Shown: one piece after another, positions 47,824 through 54,168 of the stretch
How positions within the stretch are numbered: the first letter of the stretch is position 1
Layout of the letters: each line of letters begins with the position of its first letter
NCBI RefSeq assembly: GCF_024294785.1
Contig: NZ_JANCLT010000010.1
Span: 1-64,000 of the forward strand
Length of the DNA: 64,000 nt
Direction of reading: 5' to 3'
DNA from: Ectobacillus ponti
GTDB lineage: Bacteria > Bacillota > Bacilli > Bacillales > Bacillaceae_G
The notes under the pieces: generated by a model
Databases searched by the model: none
Told to the model about the DNA's origin: nothing
The model's input: the letters and a program-made list of their open reading frames with translations, nothing else
Program-made: the position numbers and the translations under genes

Positions 47824-47852
47824 GTTTTATCAAAATATATCCACTCTGTCAA
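47824..47852 (-). promoter_or_regulatory. Sigma-A promoter of efeUOB
   Basis: A perfect TTGACA and TAAAAC, 17 nt apart, on the minus strand, directly upstream of the Fur box. A further AATGA/TTCATT-type repeat (47852-47870) sits on its upstream edge and may be a second, weaker Fur site. Confidence 0.7.
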
Positions 47853-47965
47853 TAATGAATCTCAATCTCATTTGCATATACCACATCATATATGGTGCTC
47901 TTCTCTTGCCTTATTTGTACACGATACCCAGGCAAACCACTCAGAAAGACCCGCCAGTTGCACTG

Positions 47966-47986
47966 TACAGACACATGTGCTCTGTA
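47966..47986. repeat. Inverted repeat in the efeU / small-protein intergenic region
   Basis: TACAGA and TCTGTA flank the palindrome CACATGTG (one extra base). The stretch 47870-48045 holds no gene. This repeat lies between a TTGCAC and a TATAAA box, so it may be an operator of an additional promoter. Confidence 0.4.
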
Positions 47987-48007
47987 TAAAGAAGTTCTGC
48001 CCATACC

Positions 48008-48052
48008 TTGTAAATGGGAATAAAAAACTATAAGGCAGTTATTCATTTACAA
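48008..48052 (+). promoter_or_regulatory. Large imperfect inverted repeat over a -35 box
   Basis: TTGTAAATG and AATAA pair with TTATT and CATTTACAA (14 bp, GG bulge, 15-nt loop). The downstream arm contains the -35 box of the next promoter, the layout of a repressor operator. It does not fit the Fur, Zur or PerR motifs I remember. Confidence 0.5.
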
Positions 48053-48074
48053 TTCTCTTCCCCCACACTATAAT
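48046..48074 (+). promoter_or_regulatory. Sigma-A promoter for the 57-residue Cys/His protein
   Basis: TTTACA and a perfect TATAAT lie 17 nt apart, about 45 nt upstream of the start codon. Confidence 0.8.
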
Positions 48075-48118
48075 TCTTAGTAAACAAATGAGATTTATCA
48101 ACTAAAAGAGGTGTTATC

Positions 48119-48292
48119 ATGCTAAAGCGTTTTTCCGTATCTCAAGATGTCTGTCCCGTATGCAAGAAAGCTCTTGCAACAGAGGCCCACCATTTCTTCT
48201 CATCCCATGTTACAAAACAGTGCCCGGATGGACACTACGAGAAAGAACAGCACCCGGCATTAGAGATACCTGTTGAGGTTCTAAAGCAATGA
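48119..48292 (+). CDS. Small Cys/His-rich protein, possible zinc-binding
   Basis: A 57-residue open frame preceded by AGAGGTG and a strong promoter. The protein begins MLKRFSVSQDVCPVCKKAL and continues with a His-rich middle (EAHHFFSSH), then QCPDGHYEKEQHPALEI. A CPxC pair (Cys12, Cys15), Cys35 and five His suggest a zinc ribbon or metal site, with the shape CPVC...CPDGHY. I know no named family. It sits between the iron-uptake operon and the sulfur module and is read opposite to both. Confidence 0.75.
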   Translation: MLKRFSVSQDVCPVCKKALATEAHHFFSSHVTKQCPDGHYEKEQHPALEIPVEVLKQ

Positions 48293-48321
48293 GAAAAATT
48301 CAATGAAGGCCCCTTACACCA

Positions 48322-48352
48322 AAATAAAAAGCACACTACCTACAGCAGTGCG
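48322..48352 (-). terminator. Terminator after the TauE-like exporter gene
   Basis: On the minus strand GCGCACTGC pairs with GTAGTGTGC (two G-U) around TGTAG and is followed by UUUUUAUUUU. It ends the tusA-dsrE-rhodanese-rhodanese-tauE transcript. Confidence 0.82.
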
Positions 48353-48377
48353 CCCAGTCCTTGTGATTGTTTCATCG

Positions 48378-49157
48378 TTATCCTAAAATATCCAGCCAAA
48401 TCTTGATGGAGGTGGCAACAATCAATCCTGCCAGGATGAGTTGCAGAACCTTTGTATTCATTCTCTGGCCTGCTTTCGCCCCAAGCGGCGAAGCAATCAG
48501 ACTTGCCACAACCATAATCGCTGCGGGCAACCATACAACTTGGCCGGTTGCCACCTTCCCGGCAATGGATCCAATAGATGAAATAAACGTGATGGCCAAG
48601 GATGAAGCAATGGTCATGCGAGTCGGGATTTTTAAGATTACCAGCATAATGGGAACAAGAATAAATGCCCCGCCGGCACCGACAATGCCTGAAACCGTCC
48701 CGACAAGAAACGCTGCCCCCGCAGCAATCCCGCCGTTATACTTCACTTCCTCGGGAGGGAGGTGCTCCACTCCCTTCTTTGGAATCAGCATCATAACGGC
48801 AGCTGCTGTCGCCAGCACAGCATAAATCACGTTTACCTGGCCTTCGCTGATGAGTTTAGAGCCAAACCCGCCAATCAAGCTTCCCGCCAAAATGCTGATT
48901 CCCATGTAGAGGACAAGTGACCGGTTCATATACTCGCTTTTCCGGTAATACCAAACCCCTCCCAAGGTGGCGAAGAACACCTGGACAGCCACAATACCGG
49001 ATACTTCATGAGCGCTGAAGGCTGTGAAGCCCAGTACAGCGGGAACATAAAGCAGAATCGGATAATTGATAATGGCCCCCCCGATGCCCAGCATTCCGGA
49101 AATAAAAGATCCGACAAAACCAATTAGAAATAACGTAAGGATGAAACTCAGCCCCAT
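48378..49157 (-). CDS. TauE/SafE family sulfite or sulfur-anion exporter
   Basis: A 259-residue membrane protein with about eight helices in two halves. Each half begins with a Gly-rich family motif ([17 protein letters not shown] at the start, [15 protein letters not shown] in the middle). TauE/SafE proteins export sulfite, thiosulfate or sulfoacetate. In staphylococcal cst loci such a gene accompanies the persulfide regulon, and B. subtilis YrkJ is a likely equivalent. Last gene of the tusA-led transcript, so it probably removes sulfur oxyanions produced by the module. Confidence 0.9.
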   Translation of the reverse strand: MGLSFILTLFLIGFVGSFISGMLGIGGAIINYPILLYVPAVLGFTAFSAHEVSGIVAVQVFFATLGGVWYYRKSEYMNRSLVLYMGISILAGSLIGGFGSKLISEGQVNVIYAVLATAAAVMMLIPKKGVEHLPPEEVKYNGGIAAGAAFLVGTVSGIVGAGGAFILVPIMLVILKIPTRMTIASSLAITFISSIGSIAGKVATGQVVWLPAAIMVVASLIASPLGAKAGQRMNTKVLQLILAGLIVATSIKIWLDILG

Positions 49158-49193
49158 TGTGCATCCCCCCAGGCAGCATTCCGTACTTCTCCC

Positions 49194-49490
49194 TTACTCT
49201 ACAGCACCTTCCCATGCCAGCATGCCGCCTGTCATGTTAATGACTTTGTAGCCGTGGCTTTCCAACAGCTCCGTTGCTCTGCCGCTGCGGCCGCCTGAGC
49301 GGCAAATCATAATGTACTCCTTGTTTTTATCCAACTCATGCATACGGAATTCCACAAGCCCAAGCGGAATGTTCACAGCGCCGGGAATTTTCCCTGCTGC
49401 CACTTCATCTGTCTCACGCACATCAATTAAATTCAATGCTTCCCCTGCCGCCAGCTTTGCTTCCAGTTCTTTTGTTGTCATGCTCTTCAT
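49194..49490 (-). CDS. Single-domain rhodanese
   Basis: A 98-residue sulfurtransferase with the two CDC25/rhodanese boxes (LIDVRETDEVAAGKIPGAVNIP) and active-site loop CRSGGRSG with Cys63. It should carry a persulfide and pass sulfane sulfur among thiols. AAGGGAG precedes the ATG. It follows another rhodanese gene by 16 nt in the tusA-led transcript. Confidence 0.92.
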   Translation of the reverse strand: MKSMTTKELEAKLAAGEALNLIDVRETDEVAAGKIPGAVNIPLGLVEFRMHELDKNKEYIMICRSGGRSGRATELLESHGYKVINMTGGMLAWEGAVE

Positions 49491-49506
49491 TAGACTCGCT
49501 CCCTTT

Positions 49507-49869
49507 CTAGTTCCAGGCGCTCATGCCGCCTTTTACATTTTTAATATTGACAAACCCAAGCTTTTTCAGCAGTTTGCTCGCCTGCGTGCTTCTCATGCCG
49601 CTTTGGCAAATGACAACAACACCTTTTTCCTTGGAAAGCTTTTCTGCCTTCTGTCCCAGTTCGTGCAGCGGAATGTTTTGAAATCCTTTAATATGGTTTC
49701 CTCGAAACTCCCCAGACGTACGAACATCCACAAACTGCACCTGCTTATTTTTCAATTCTGCTTTCAGTTCATCTGTCGTAATGACCTGCACTCCTTTTAC
49801 AGGCATCATCCGTCTCATCACCAACCAGCCAATCAGAACTACCAGTAATCCATTAATCGCCATCGACAT
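49507..49869 (-). CDS. Membrane-anchored rhodanese
   Basis: 120 residues: one N-terminal membrane helix (about 4-18, followed by RRMM) and a cytosolic rhodanese domain with VDVRTSGEFRGNHIKG and active loop CQSGMRS (Cys88). The anchor would place sulfur transfer at the membrane, near the TauE-like exporter. An ATG two codons upstream overlaps the ribosome site AAAGGGG, so the second was chosen. Confidence 0.88.
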   Translation of the reverse strand: MSMAINGLLVVLIGWLVMRRMMPVKGVQVITTDELKAELKNKQVQFVDVRTSGEFRGNHIKGFQNIPLHELGQKAEKLSKEKGVVVICQSGMRSTQASKLLKKLGFVNIKNVKGGMSAWN

Positions 49870-49882
49870 GCTCATCGCCCCT

Positions 49883-50362
49883 TTAGATGAATAGATTTAC
49901 ATTTCCTTCTGCTGCATCTCCCAAGTAGGCTGCTACTCCAGCGTAATCCACGCCATCCATGATTTCCTCAGGCTTCAGCCCAAGCAGGTCCACTGTCATT
50001 TGGCAGGCGACCAGCTTCACACCCTGTTCTTTCGCCAGTTCAATCAAGTCAGGCAGCGGCATCGCGTTATGCTTCTTCATGATATGCTTAATCATCTGCG
50101 GGCCCATGCCGGCAAAATTCATCCGGGACAATCCCATTTTATTGGCGCCGCGCGGCATCATTTTGCCAAACAGCTTCTCTAAGAAGCTCTTCTGCACCGC
50201 AATAGGTTCATCTTTGCGAAGGGCATTCAATCCCCAGAACGTATGAAAGATCGTCACTTCATGATCGTAGGCAGCCGCGCCATTGGCGATAATGTATGCC
50301 GCCATTGCTTTATCATAGTCACCGCTGAATAGCACAATGGTTGTTTTTTTCGTCTCTGTCAT
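49883..50362 (-). CDS. DsrE/DsrF-like sulfur carrier protein (first copy)
   Basis: 159 residues of the DsrE/F family, alpha/beta proteins that carry persulfide sulfur. The conserved active region is KLVACQMTVDLLG with Cys120. A middle segment of about 40 residues rich in Met (KMMPRGANKMGLSRM) is longer than in the second copy at 52858. Members of this family lie beside TusA and rhodanese genes in sulfur-oxidising and persulfide-handling loci. Second gene of the tusA-led transcript. Confidence 0.88.
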   Translation of the reverse strand: MTETKKTTIVLFSGDYDKAMAAYIIANGAAAYDHEVTIFHTFWGLNALRKDEPIAVQKSFLEKLFGKMMPRGANKMGLSRMNFAGMGPQMIKHIMKKHNAMPLPDLIELAKEQGVKLVACQMTVDLLGLKPEEIMDGVDYAGVAAYLGDAAEGNVNLFI

Positions 50363-50408
50363 GCTCTTCCCCCATTACCCATGCAGGTATAATATTCATC
50401 AAAAAAAT

Positions 50409-50636
50409 TTAGGCCTTGCGAATCCAGAACGTAAGCACGCCGTTCTCTTCCTTATGATCCAACAGTTCGTGGCCGCCGGATTTTGCCCATGCCGTCAAAT
50501 CGCTCTTTGCACCCTTGTCAGTTGTTTGTACTTCAAGCACTTGGCCGGACATAAGCTCATCCATGCCCTTCTTTGTTCTTACAATCGGCATCGGGCACGC
50601 CAGTCCTTTTGCATCTACCACTTTATTTACGTTCAT
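50409..50636 (-). CDS. TusA-type sulfur carrier
   Basis: A 75-residue TusA/SirA-fold protein with the hallmark DAKGLACPMPIV (Cys14 accepts sulfane sulfur). It is closely similar to the N-terminal domain of the TusA-rhodanese fusion at 53260, suggesting duplication. First gene of the second sulfur transcript, 31 nt below an operator. B. subtilis YrkI appears to be the counterpart. Confidence 0.92.
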   Translation of the reverse strand: MNVNKVVDAKGLACPMPIVRTKKGMDELMSGQVLEVQTTDKGAKSDLTAWAKSGGHELLDHKEENGVLTFWIRKA

Positions 50637-50666
50637 CTCGTATTCCTCCTAAAATGTATTTTCAAT

Positions 50667-50680
50667 TACCTATAGGGGTA
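50667..50680. promoter_or_regulatory. CstR-type operator at the tusA transcription start
   Basis: TACC-TATAGG-GGTA, extended by ATA on one side, fits the CsoR/CstR operator type (A/T-flanked TACCC...GGGTA). It starts right below the -10 box of the tusA promoter. Confidence 0.75.
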
Positions 50681-50708
50681 TATTACAACGTTTCTTTTAT
50701 ACCGTCAA
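50680..50708 (-). promoter_or_regulatory. Promoter of tusA-dsrE-rhodanese-rhodanese-tauE
   Basis: TTGACG and TAATAT lie 17 nt apart on the minus strand in the 81-nt gap between cstR and tusA. The two flanking operators overlap both ends. Confidence 0.65.
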
Positions 50709-50714
50709 GGGTAT
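50699..50714. promoter_or_regulatory. CstR-type operator over the tusA -35 box
   Basis: ATACC and GGTAT are perfect arms around six nucleotides (GTCAAG on the plus strand), covering the -35 box. Together with 50667-50680 it brackets the promoter. Confidence 0.68.
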
Positions 50715-50717
50715 TTT

Positions 50718-50978
50718 TTAACGACTCTTCACTAATAATGCGACGGCTTCCTTCACAACCTCATCTGTCGCTTCTCCATTCGTAATGTTATTCCGGATGC
50801 ACTGCTCCAGATTTGTGCTGACGACCACCCCAATCGTACGGTCCACTGCACTGCGTACCGCCGATAATTGGGTCACCACGTCCCTACAGTCCTTTCCTTG
50901 TTCCATCATGCCCATAATCCCCTTTAGCTGTCCCTCAATCCGCTTCAGACGATTGCGGATTTCTTTGTTATACTCCAC
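50718..50978 (-). CDS. cstR: Persulfide-sensing repressor CstR (CsoR family)
   Basis: An 86-residue helical DNA-binding protein of the CsoR/RcnR family. With the GTG start at 50978 (behind GAGAGGTG), the two cysteines fall at Cys31 (GKDCRDV) and Cys60 (NLEQC), the same numbering as staphylococcal CstR. The copper-site His of CsoR, four residues before the second Cys, is Asn here. This favours sensing of sulfane sulfur by a Cys-Cys di- or trisulfide bridge rather than Cu(I). The start overlaps the previous gene by 11 nt. It probably binds the five operators listed in this region. Confidence 0.88.
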   Translation of the reverse strand: MEYNKEIRNRLKRIEGQLKGIMGMMEQGKDCRDVVTQLSAVRSAVDRTIGVVVSTNLEQCIRNNITNGEATDEVVKEAVALLVKSR

Positions 50979-51336
50979 AATGGAACACCTCTCTTCCTTG
51001 TTTTGTAGCTCCCTTGCCATTTGTAATATGGTAACTCGCTATCGTATATCCTCTACGCCGCAGGAACCGGATAGCCAGGTTACGGTCCAGCCGGCTGGCT
51101 GCGACGACATGAAGCGGCCTTTTTGGGATATCCTGATAAAATCTCACCAGATAGGCATAGGGAATATGAACTGCGGCATTGGTCTGGCATTTGCTTGTCT
51201 CATTATAATCACGGACATCCAGAACAAGAATGTCCGCTCTTGCCTCATCAGCAGCCTGTACGCCATAAACGGGCATATATCGTATATAGAGTACAAGAGC
51301 AGCTAAAAAGCTTGCAAGGATTCCTACTATAAACAT
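50968..51336 (-). CDS. Membrane-anchored rhodanese-like protein lacking the catalytic Cys
   Basis: 122 residues: an N-terminal membrane helix (about 2-20) and a rhodanese fold recognised by LVLDVRDYNETSKC and the HIPYAYL strand. Where active members have a Cys loop, this has HVVAASRLDR (Ala80 in place of Cys), so it cannot do the usual persulfide chemistry. The only cysteines are Cys50 and one near the C-terminus. It is the first gene of its transcript and its end overlaps the cstR start out of frame, so production of the two is linked. Confidence 0.82.
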   Translation of the reverse strand: MFIVGILASFLAALVLYIRYMPVYGVQAADEARADILVLDVRDYNETSKCQTNAAVHIPYAYLVRFYQDIPKRPLHVVAASRLDRNLAIRFLRRRGYTIASYHITNGKGATKQGREVFHCGV

Positions 51337-51374
51337 ACGGCATCACCTTCGTTGTATCAGACTTACTACAACAC

Positions 51375-51403
51375 ATCATATACCCCATACAGTATAAGGA
51401 CAA
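51375..51403 (-). promoter_or_regulatory. Promoter with internal CstR-type operator for the rhodanese-like gene and cstR
   Basis: TTGTCC and TATGAT are 17 nt apart on the minus strand. The spacer contains TATACCCCATACAGTATA (51379-51396, plus strand), a degenerate copy of the same operator, so cstR is probably autoregulated. Confidence 0.62.
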
Positions 51404-51443
51404 GAGTTTTGCATCATGTAGTTTCTTCCAAACATTCATACAG

Positions 51444-51474
51444 AAAGACAGAGATACCTGTTCTGGTATCCCTG
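51444..51474 (-). terminator. Terminator-like hairpin after the dioxygenase-rhodanese gene
   Basis: CAGGGATACC pairs with GGTATCTCTG (one G-U) around AGAACA on the minus strand and is followed by UCUUUCUG. The U-tract is weak. Confidence 0.6.
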
Positions 51475-51481
51475 TTCATCT

Positions 51482-52603
51482 TTATCGCACGGCACAACGG
51501 TTTGGTCCAATCTCCATTTCCCGTTGTTCTTCTGTATCCGGGGTGATTCTGCCCATATTTGTCTGACGGATTTCCTGATAAGCGTTTGGCTGCGGCGGCA
51601 GATTCTCTGTCACCGTCTTCCGAAATTCCGCTTCCTTCTCAATGGTCAAGCCGTGGTTTTGCTTATACAGTACACCCAGCTTTTCAGACACACTTCCATC
51701 CTCATTCATCTCATGGATACCCATGAAGTGTGCCGGCAGCACCAGCAGGTCATCAGCCAATTCCTTATAACGGCCGTACAGGGTTTCACGCAAATCGCTT
51801 ACCCAATCCTGTGCCATTCCCGCCAAATCCGGGCGTCCAATGGAATCAATGAACAAAATATCCCCTGTCAGCAAGTATTGGTCGTCAATGATAAAGGAGG
51901 TGCTGCCAATTGTATGCCCTGGTGAGTACAAGGCTTCAATCTTTGTACCCCCTACGGTAACCATGTCACCATTTTGAATCGGCTTGTACGGGAAGACAAC
52001 CTCTTCTGCGTCCTTTGGCGGAAGATAATACACAGCACCGTATCTTTCAGCCAGCTTGCGGCCGCCGGAGATATGGTCCGCATGCAGATGCGTATCAATT
52101 ATGTGCTTGATGTCTACGTTTTGTTTGTTGGCAAACTGTTCATACGTCTCAATCATGCGGTTCGTGTCAATAAGGGCACCCTCGCCGTTTGAAACGATAA
52201 AATAGGATAAACAGCCTTTGCCCAGACGGACAAACTGGTACAAAGCACCGCCATTCTTCAATCCGCCAACCTTGACCGGCTCCAGGTATTCACTCCATGC
52301 CTTCATTCCGCCGTCAATGGAATATGCCTCAAAGCCCGCCTCTTCCAGCATTTCGGCCACCATTTCAGAAGAACCGCCTTTTGCACAGACAACATAAACC
52401 GGTTTGCCCGCAGGGAGTTGATCCTGGATGGATTCAACTCCATCTAAAAGGTCAAAATATGGCGCATTCATCACCTCAACACCCTTACCCTCAATCTTCC
52501 AATCATTAAAATCCCCAGTATTGCGGGCATCGAGAATGAACATCTCTTCCCTGGCAATTACCTTTTTTGCAATCTCCTGTACAGATATAGACTTTGCTGC
52601 CAT
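51482..52603 (-). CDS. Rhodanese fused to persulfide-dioxygenase-like metallo-beta-lactamase domain (YrkH-like)
   Basis: 373 residues. The N-terminal rhodanese (about 1-107) has active Cys73 in VVCAKGGSS. The C-terminal metallo-beta-lactamase domain (about 115-340) has His172, His174, Asp176 and His177 in THLHADH, His230 in SPGHT, Asp248 in TGD and His292 in LPAHF, matching the single-iron site of ETHE1-type persulfide dioxygenases. Staphylococcal CstB joins the same activities in the opposite order. Likely product is thiosulfate or sulfite from low-molecular-weight persulfides. The ATG follows GGGGAGGAG. It overlaps the upstream gene by 46 nt. Confidence 0.9.
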   Translation of the reverse strand: MAAKSISVQEIAKKVIAREEMFILDARNTGDFNDWKIEGKGVEVMNAPYFDLLDGVESIQDQLPAGKPVYVVCAKGGSSEMVAEMLEEAGFEAYSIDGGMKAWSEYLEPVKVGGLKNGGALYQFVRLGKGCLSYFIVSNGEGALIDTNRMIETYEQFANKQNVDIKHIIDTHLHADHISGGRKLAERYGAVYYLPPKDAEEVVFPYKPIQNGDMVTVGGTKIEALYSPGHTIGSTSFIIDDQYLLTGDILFIDSIGRPDLAGMAQDWVSDLRETLYGRYKELADDLLVLPAHFMGIHEMNEDGSVSEKLGVLYKQNHGLTIEKEAEFRKTVTENLPPQPNAYQEIRQTNMGRITPDTEEQREMEIGPNRCAVR

Positions 52604-52845
52604 CTCCAATCTCCTCCCCATTCCTTTTGTAATGCTTCCACAATTGCATCCGGATCGAATCCGATGACCCATTGGCCGTTCATTTCGGTTTGCGGCACAC
52701 CCATCTGCCCAGTCGTCGCCACCAGCTTCCGTGCTGCAGCAGCATCACGCTGCACATTCACTTCCCGGAACGGAATTCCTTGCTCCTGCAGAAGGTTTTT
52801 CACCATCGGGCAGATACTCGTTGTGTATACCGTTACCTGATTCAT
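52558..52845 (-). CDS. Glutaredoxin-like protein with CPMV active site
   Basis: 95 residues with a thioredoxin-type fold: [13 protein letters not shown] (Cys12; the second Cys of CxxC replaced by Val), VNVQRD, and GVPQTE with the cis-Pro. It is therefore a monothiol type that could form or cleave mixed disulfides and persulfides but not a CxxC bond. The last 16 codons run over the ribosome site and start of the downstream gene, giving an unusual Trp/Tyr/Arg-rich tail. Third gene of the tusA-rhodanese-led transcript. Confidence 0.82.
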   Translation of the reverse strand: MNQVTVYTTSICPMVKNLLQEQGIPFREVNVQRDAAAARKLVATTGQMGVPQTEMNGQWVIGFDPDAIVEALQKEWGGDWRWQQSLYLYRRLQKR

Positions 52846-52857
52846 GCTTCGCCCTTC

Positions 52858-53247
52858 TTAGAACGTTAGTGTAACATCAGCATCCTTGGCGTATGTCAGG
52901 AACGTCACTGCACCACCGACTTCAATGCCATCGACAAAATGCTCCTTCTCCAAACTCATAACATCCATTGTCATTTGACATGCAATAAACTTGACGCCCA
53001 TCTCCTGTGCCATGCTGACCAAGTCTGCAATCGGCGGTACGTTTGCCTTTTGGAATCCTTCTTGGAAATGCTCCCGGCCGGCCGGCAGCGGCAACTGCTT
53101 ATGACCCTCTTTATGAATGAGATTGAGCCCTTCAAATGTAAAAAAAATTTCCACATGTGCATCCGTAGCTGCCGCTGCGGTTGCAATATTAAACACCTTA
53201 TAGGCATCAAACAGACCGCCGTTCGCGGCAATAATCGCAACTTTCAT
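52858..53247 (-). CDS. DsrE-family sulfur carrier protein (second copy)
   Basis: 129 residues, DsrE/F fold, with KFIACQMTMDVMSL and Cys90, the same active segment as the copy at 49883 but a shorter middle part. B. subtilis YrkE appears to be the counterpart. AAGGAGGAG precedes the ATG. It lies between the TusA-rhodanese fusion and the glutaredoxin-like gene. Confidence 0.88.
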   Translation of the reverse strand: MKVAIIAANGGLFDAYKVFNIATAAAATDAHVEIFFTFEGLNLIHKEGHKQLPLPAGREHFQEGFQKANVPPIADLVSMAQEMGVKFIACQMTMDVMSLEKEHFVDGIEVGGAVTFLTYAKDADVTLTF

Positions 53248-53259
53248 GTGTACTCCTCC

Positions 53260-53832
53260 TTAGGATTGTGTTGTATGAAGCGGACCCGTCCATCCCGTCA
53301 TGCCGGGCACCACATTCTTTACTTGGAAGCCATGCTGCGCCAGCTTTTGTGCTGCAAGGTCACTGCGGCTTCCAGTCCGGCATATCACATACATTTCCTC
53401 ATCACGGTTCAGCTCTGCAAAGCGTTCCTCCAGTTCACCAAGCGGAATGGATACTGCATCAGGTATATGGCCAAAGGCGTATTCCGCCGGCTCCCGTACG
53501 TCCAAAATAGAGATTTTTTCCGGTCCTTCTACTTTTTGGCGCAGTTCCTCCAAACTGATGATATGTGGATGCTGTTTCTCTGCACTTGTCTCCTCACTGC
53601 TGGACTTGCGCAAGTAGTGCTTCAATACATTTCCCTCTTCAATCGTTCCTAAATATTGATGGCCTGTGCTAGCTGCCCATGCCTTCAGATCAGCAGTAGA
53701 TCCTTTGTCAGTAGCCTGCACCTCCATCACCTGTCCAGGCGCCAATTCCGTCATTGCTTTTTTCGTTTTTACAATGGGCATCGGGCACGAAAGCCCCTTT
53801 GCATCCAGAGTTTGATTTGCTGTAATGTGCAT
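53260..53832 (-). CDS. TusA-rhodanese fusion sulfurtransferase (YrkF-like)
   Basis: 190 residues: TusA domain (1-76) with LSCPMPIV (Cys16), a Ser/Glu-rich linker (77-90), and a rhodanese domain (about 92-190) with LDVREPAEYAFGHIPDA and active loop CRTGSRS (Cys151). The fusion allows sulfur to pass between two cysteines in one chain. It resembles staphylococcal CstA and B. subtilis YrkF. First gene of the third sulfur transcript, behind two operators. Confidence 0.92.
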   Translation of the reverse strand: MHITANQTLDAKGLSCPMPIVKTKKAMTELAPGQVMEVQATDKGSTADLKAWAASTGHQYLGTIEEGNVLKHYLRKSSSEETSAEKQHPHIISLEELRQKVEGPEKISILDVREPAEYAFGHIPDAVSIPLGELEERFAELNRDEEMYVICRTGSRSDLAAQKLAQHGFQVKNVVPGMTGWTGPLHTTQS

Positions 53833-53892
53833 GCCTGCATCCCTCCTTTATGGTTAGCTTGCTTTGTATCACCTGTTTCATACAGCCGTCTT

Positions 53893-53906
53893 TACCCCTG
53901 AGGGTA
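53893..53906. promoter_or_regulatory. CstR-type operator in the leader of the TusA-rhodanese gene
   Basis: TACCC-CTGA-GGGTA: perfect 5-bp arms, the cleanest symmetrical copy in the window. It is followed by a GATACC half-site on the plus strand. Confidence 0.78.
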
Positions 53907-53923
53907 TGATACCTTTCAAAAAA

Positions 53924-53943
53924 ATATACCCCTTTAGGTATAT
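53924..53943. promoter_or_regulatory. CstR-type operator at the transcription start of the TusA-rhodanese gene
   Basis: ATATACC and GGTATAT are perfect 7-bp arms around six nucleotides, directly below the -10 box. The distance to the -10 is nearly the same as at the tusA promoter. Confidence 0.8.
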
Positions 53944-53947
53944 GTAT

Positions 53948-53976
53948 ATAGTAGCGCACAGCGAATAGGAGCGCAA
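53948..53976 (-). promoter_or_regulatory. Promoter of the TusA-rhodanese/dsrE/glutaredoxin/dioxygenase transcript
   Basis: TTGCGC and TACTAT lie 17 nt apart on the minus strand. A TATATA three nt further on is an alternative -10. The rest of the gap 53980-54130 shows no gene. Confidence 0.55.
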
Positions 53977-54136
53977 GTATTTTTTCTTGGCCCTCATCTC
54001 CTCCCTCGTTTACAGTCATGTACGAACAAATAGACATCACGTACACTGCTCAATACAAATTTCCAATATCCAGCTAAAAAGCTGCCTCACCATCTTTTTC
54101 ATAGGACACTCACCATCTCCACTCCCGCCCATATGC

Positions 54137-54166
54137 TATATCACTACACATAAAGGAAGTGATATA
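54137..54166 (+). promoter_or_regulatory. Inverted repeat covering the transporter ribosome site
   Basis: TATATCACT (54137-54145) and AGTGATATA (54158-54166) are perfect 9-bp arms. The loop and downstream arm contain AAAGGAAGTGAT, the ribosome site of the transporter gene, whose ATG is at 54169. A hairpin here would hide that site; alternatively it is an operator. Confidence 0.55.
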
Positions 54167-54168
54167 AC

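Noticed and set aside
48008-48052. Reading the inverted repeat as a Zur or PerR box
   Set aside because: The arms TTGTAAATG/CATTTACAA do not fit the TCGTAAT-type Zur or TTATAAT-type PerR motif closely enough.
50718-50978. Copper sensor CsoR
   Set aside because: The His four residues before the second Cys, needed for Cu(I) binding, is Asn, and all target promoters belong to sulfur genes.
53708-54046. 112-codon minus-strand frame over the CstR promoter
   Set aside because: It covers the promoter, both operators and the start of the TusA-rhodanese gene in another frame. No ribosome site.
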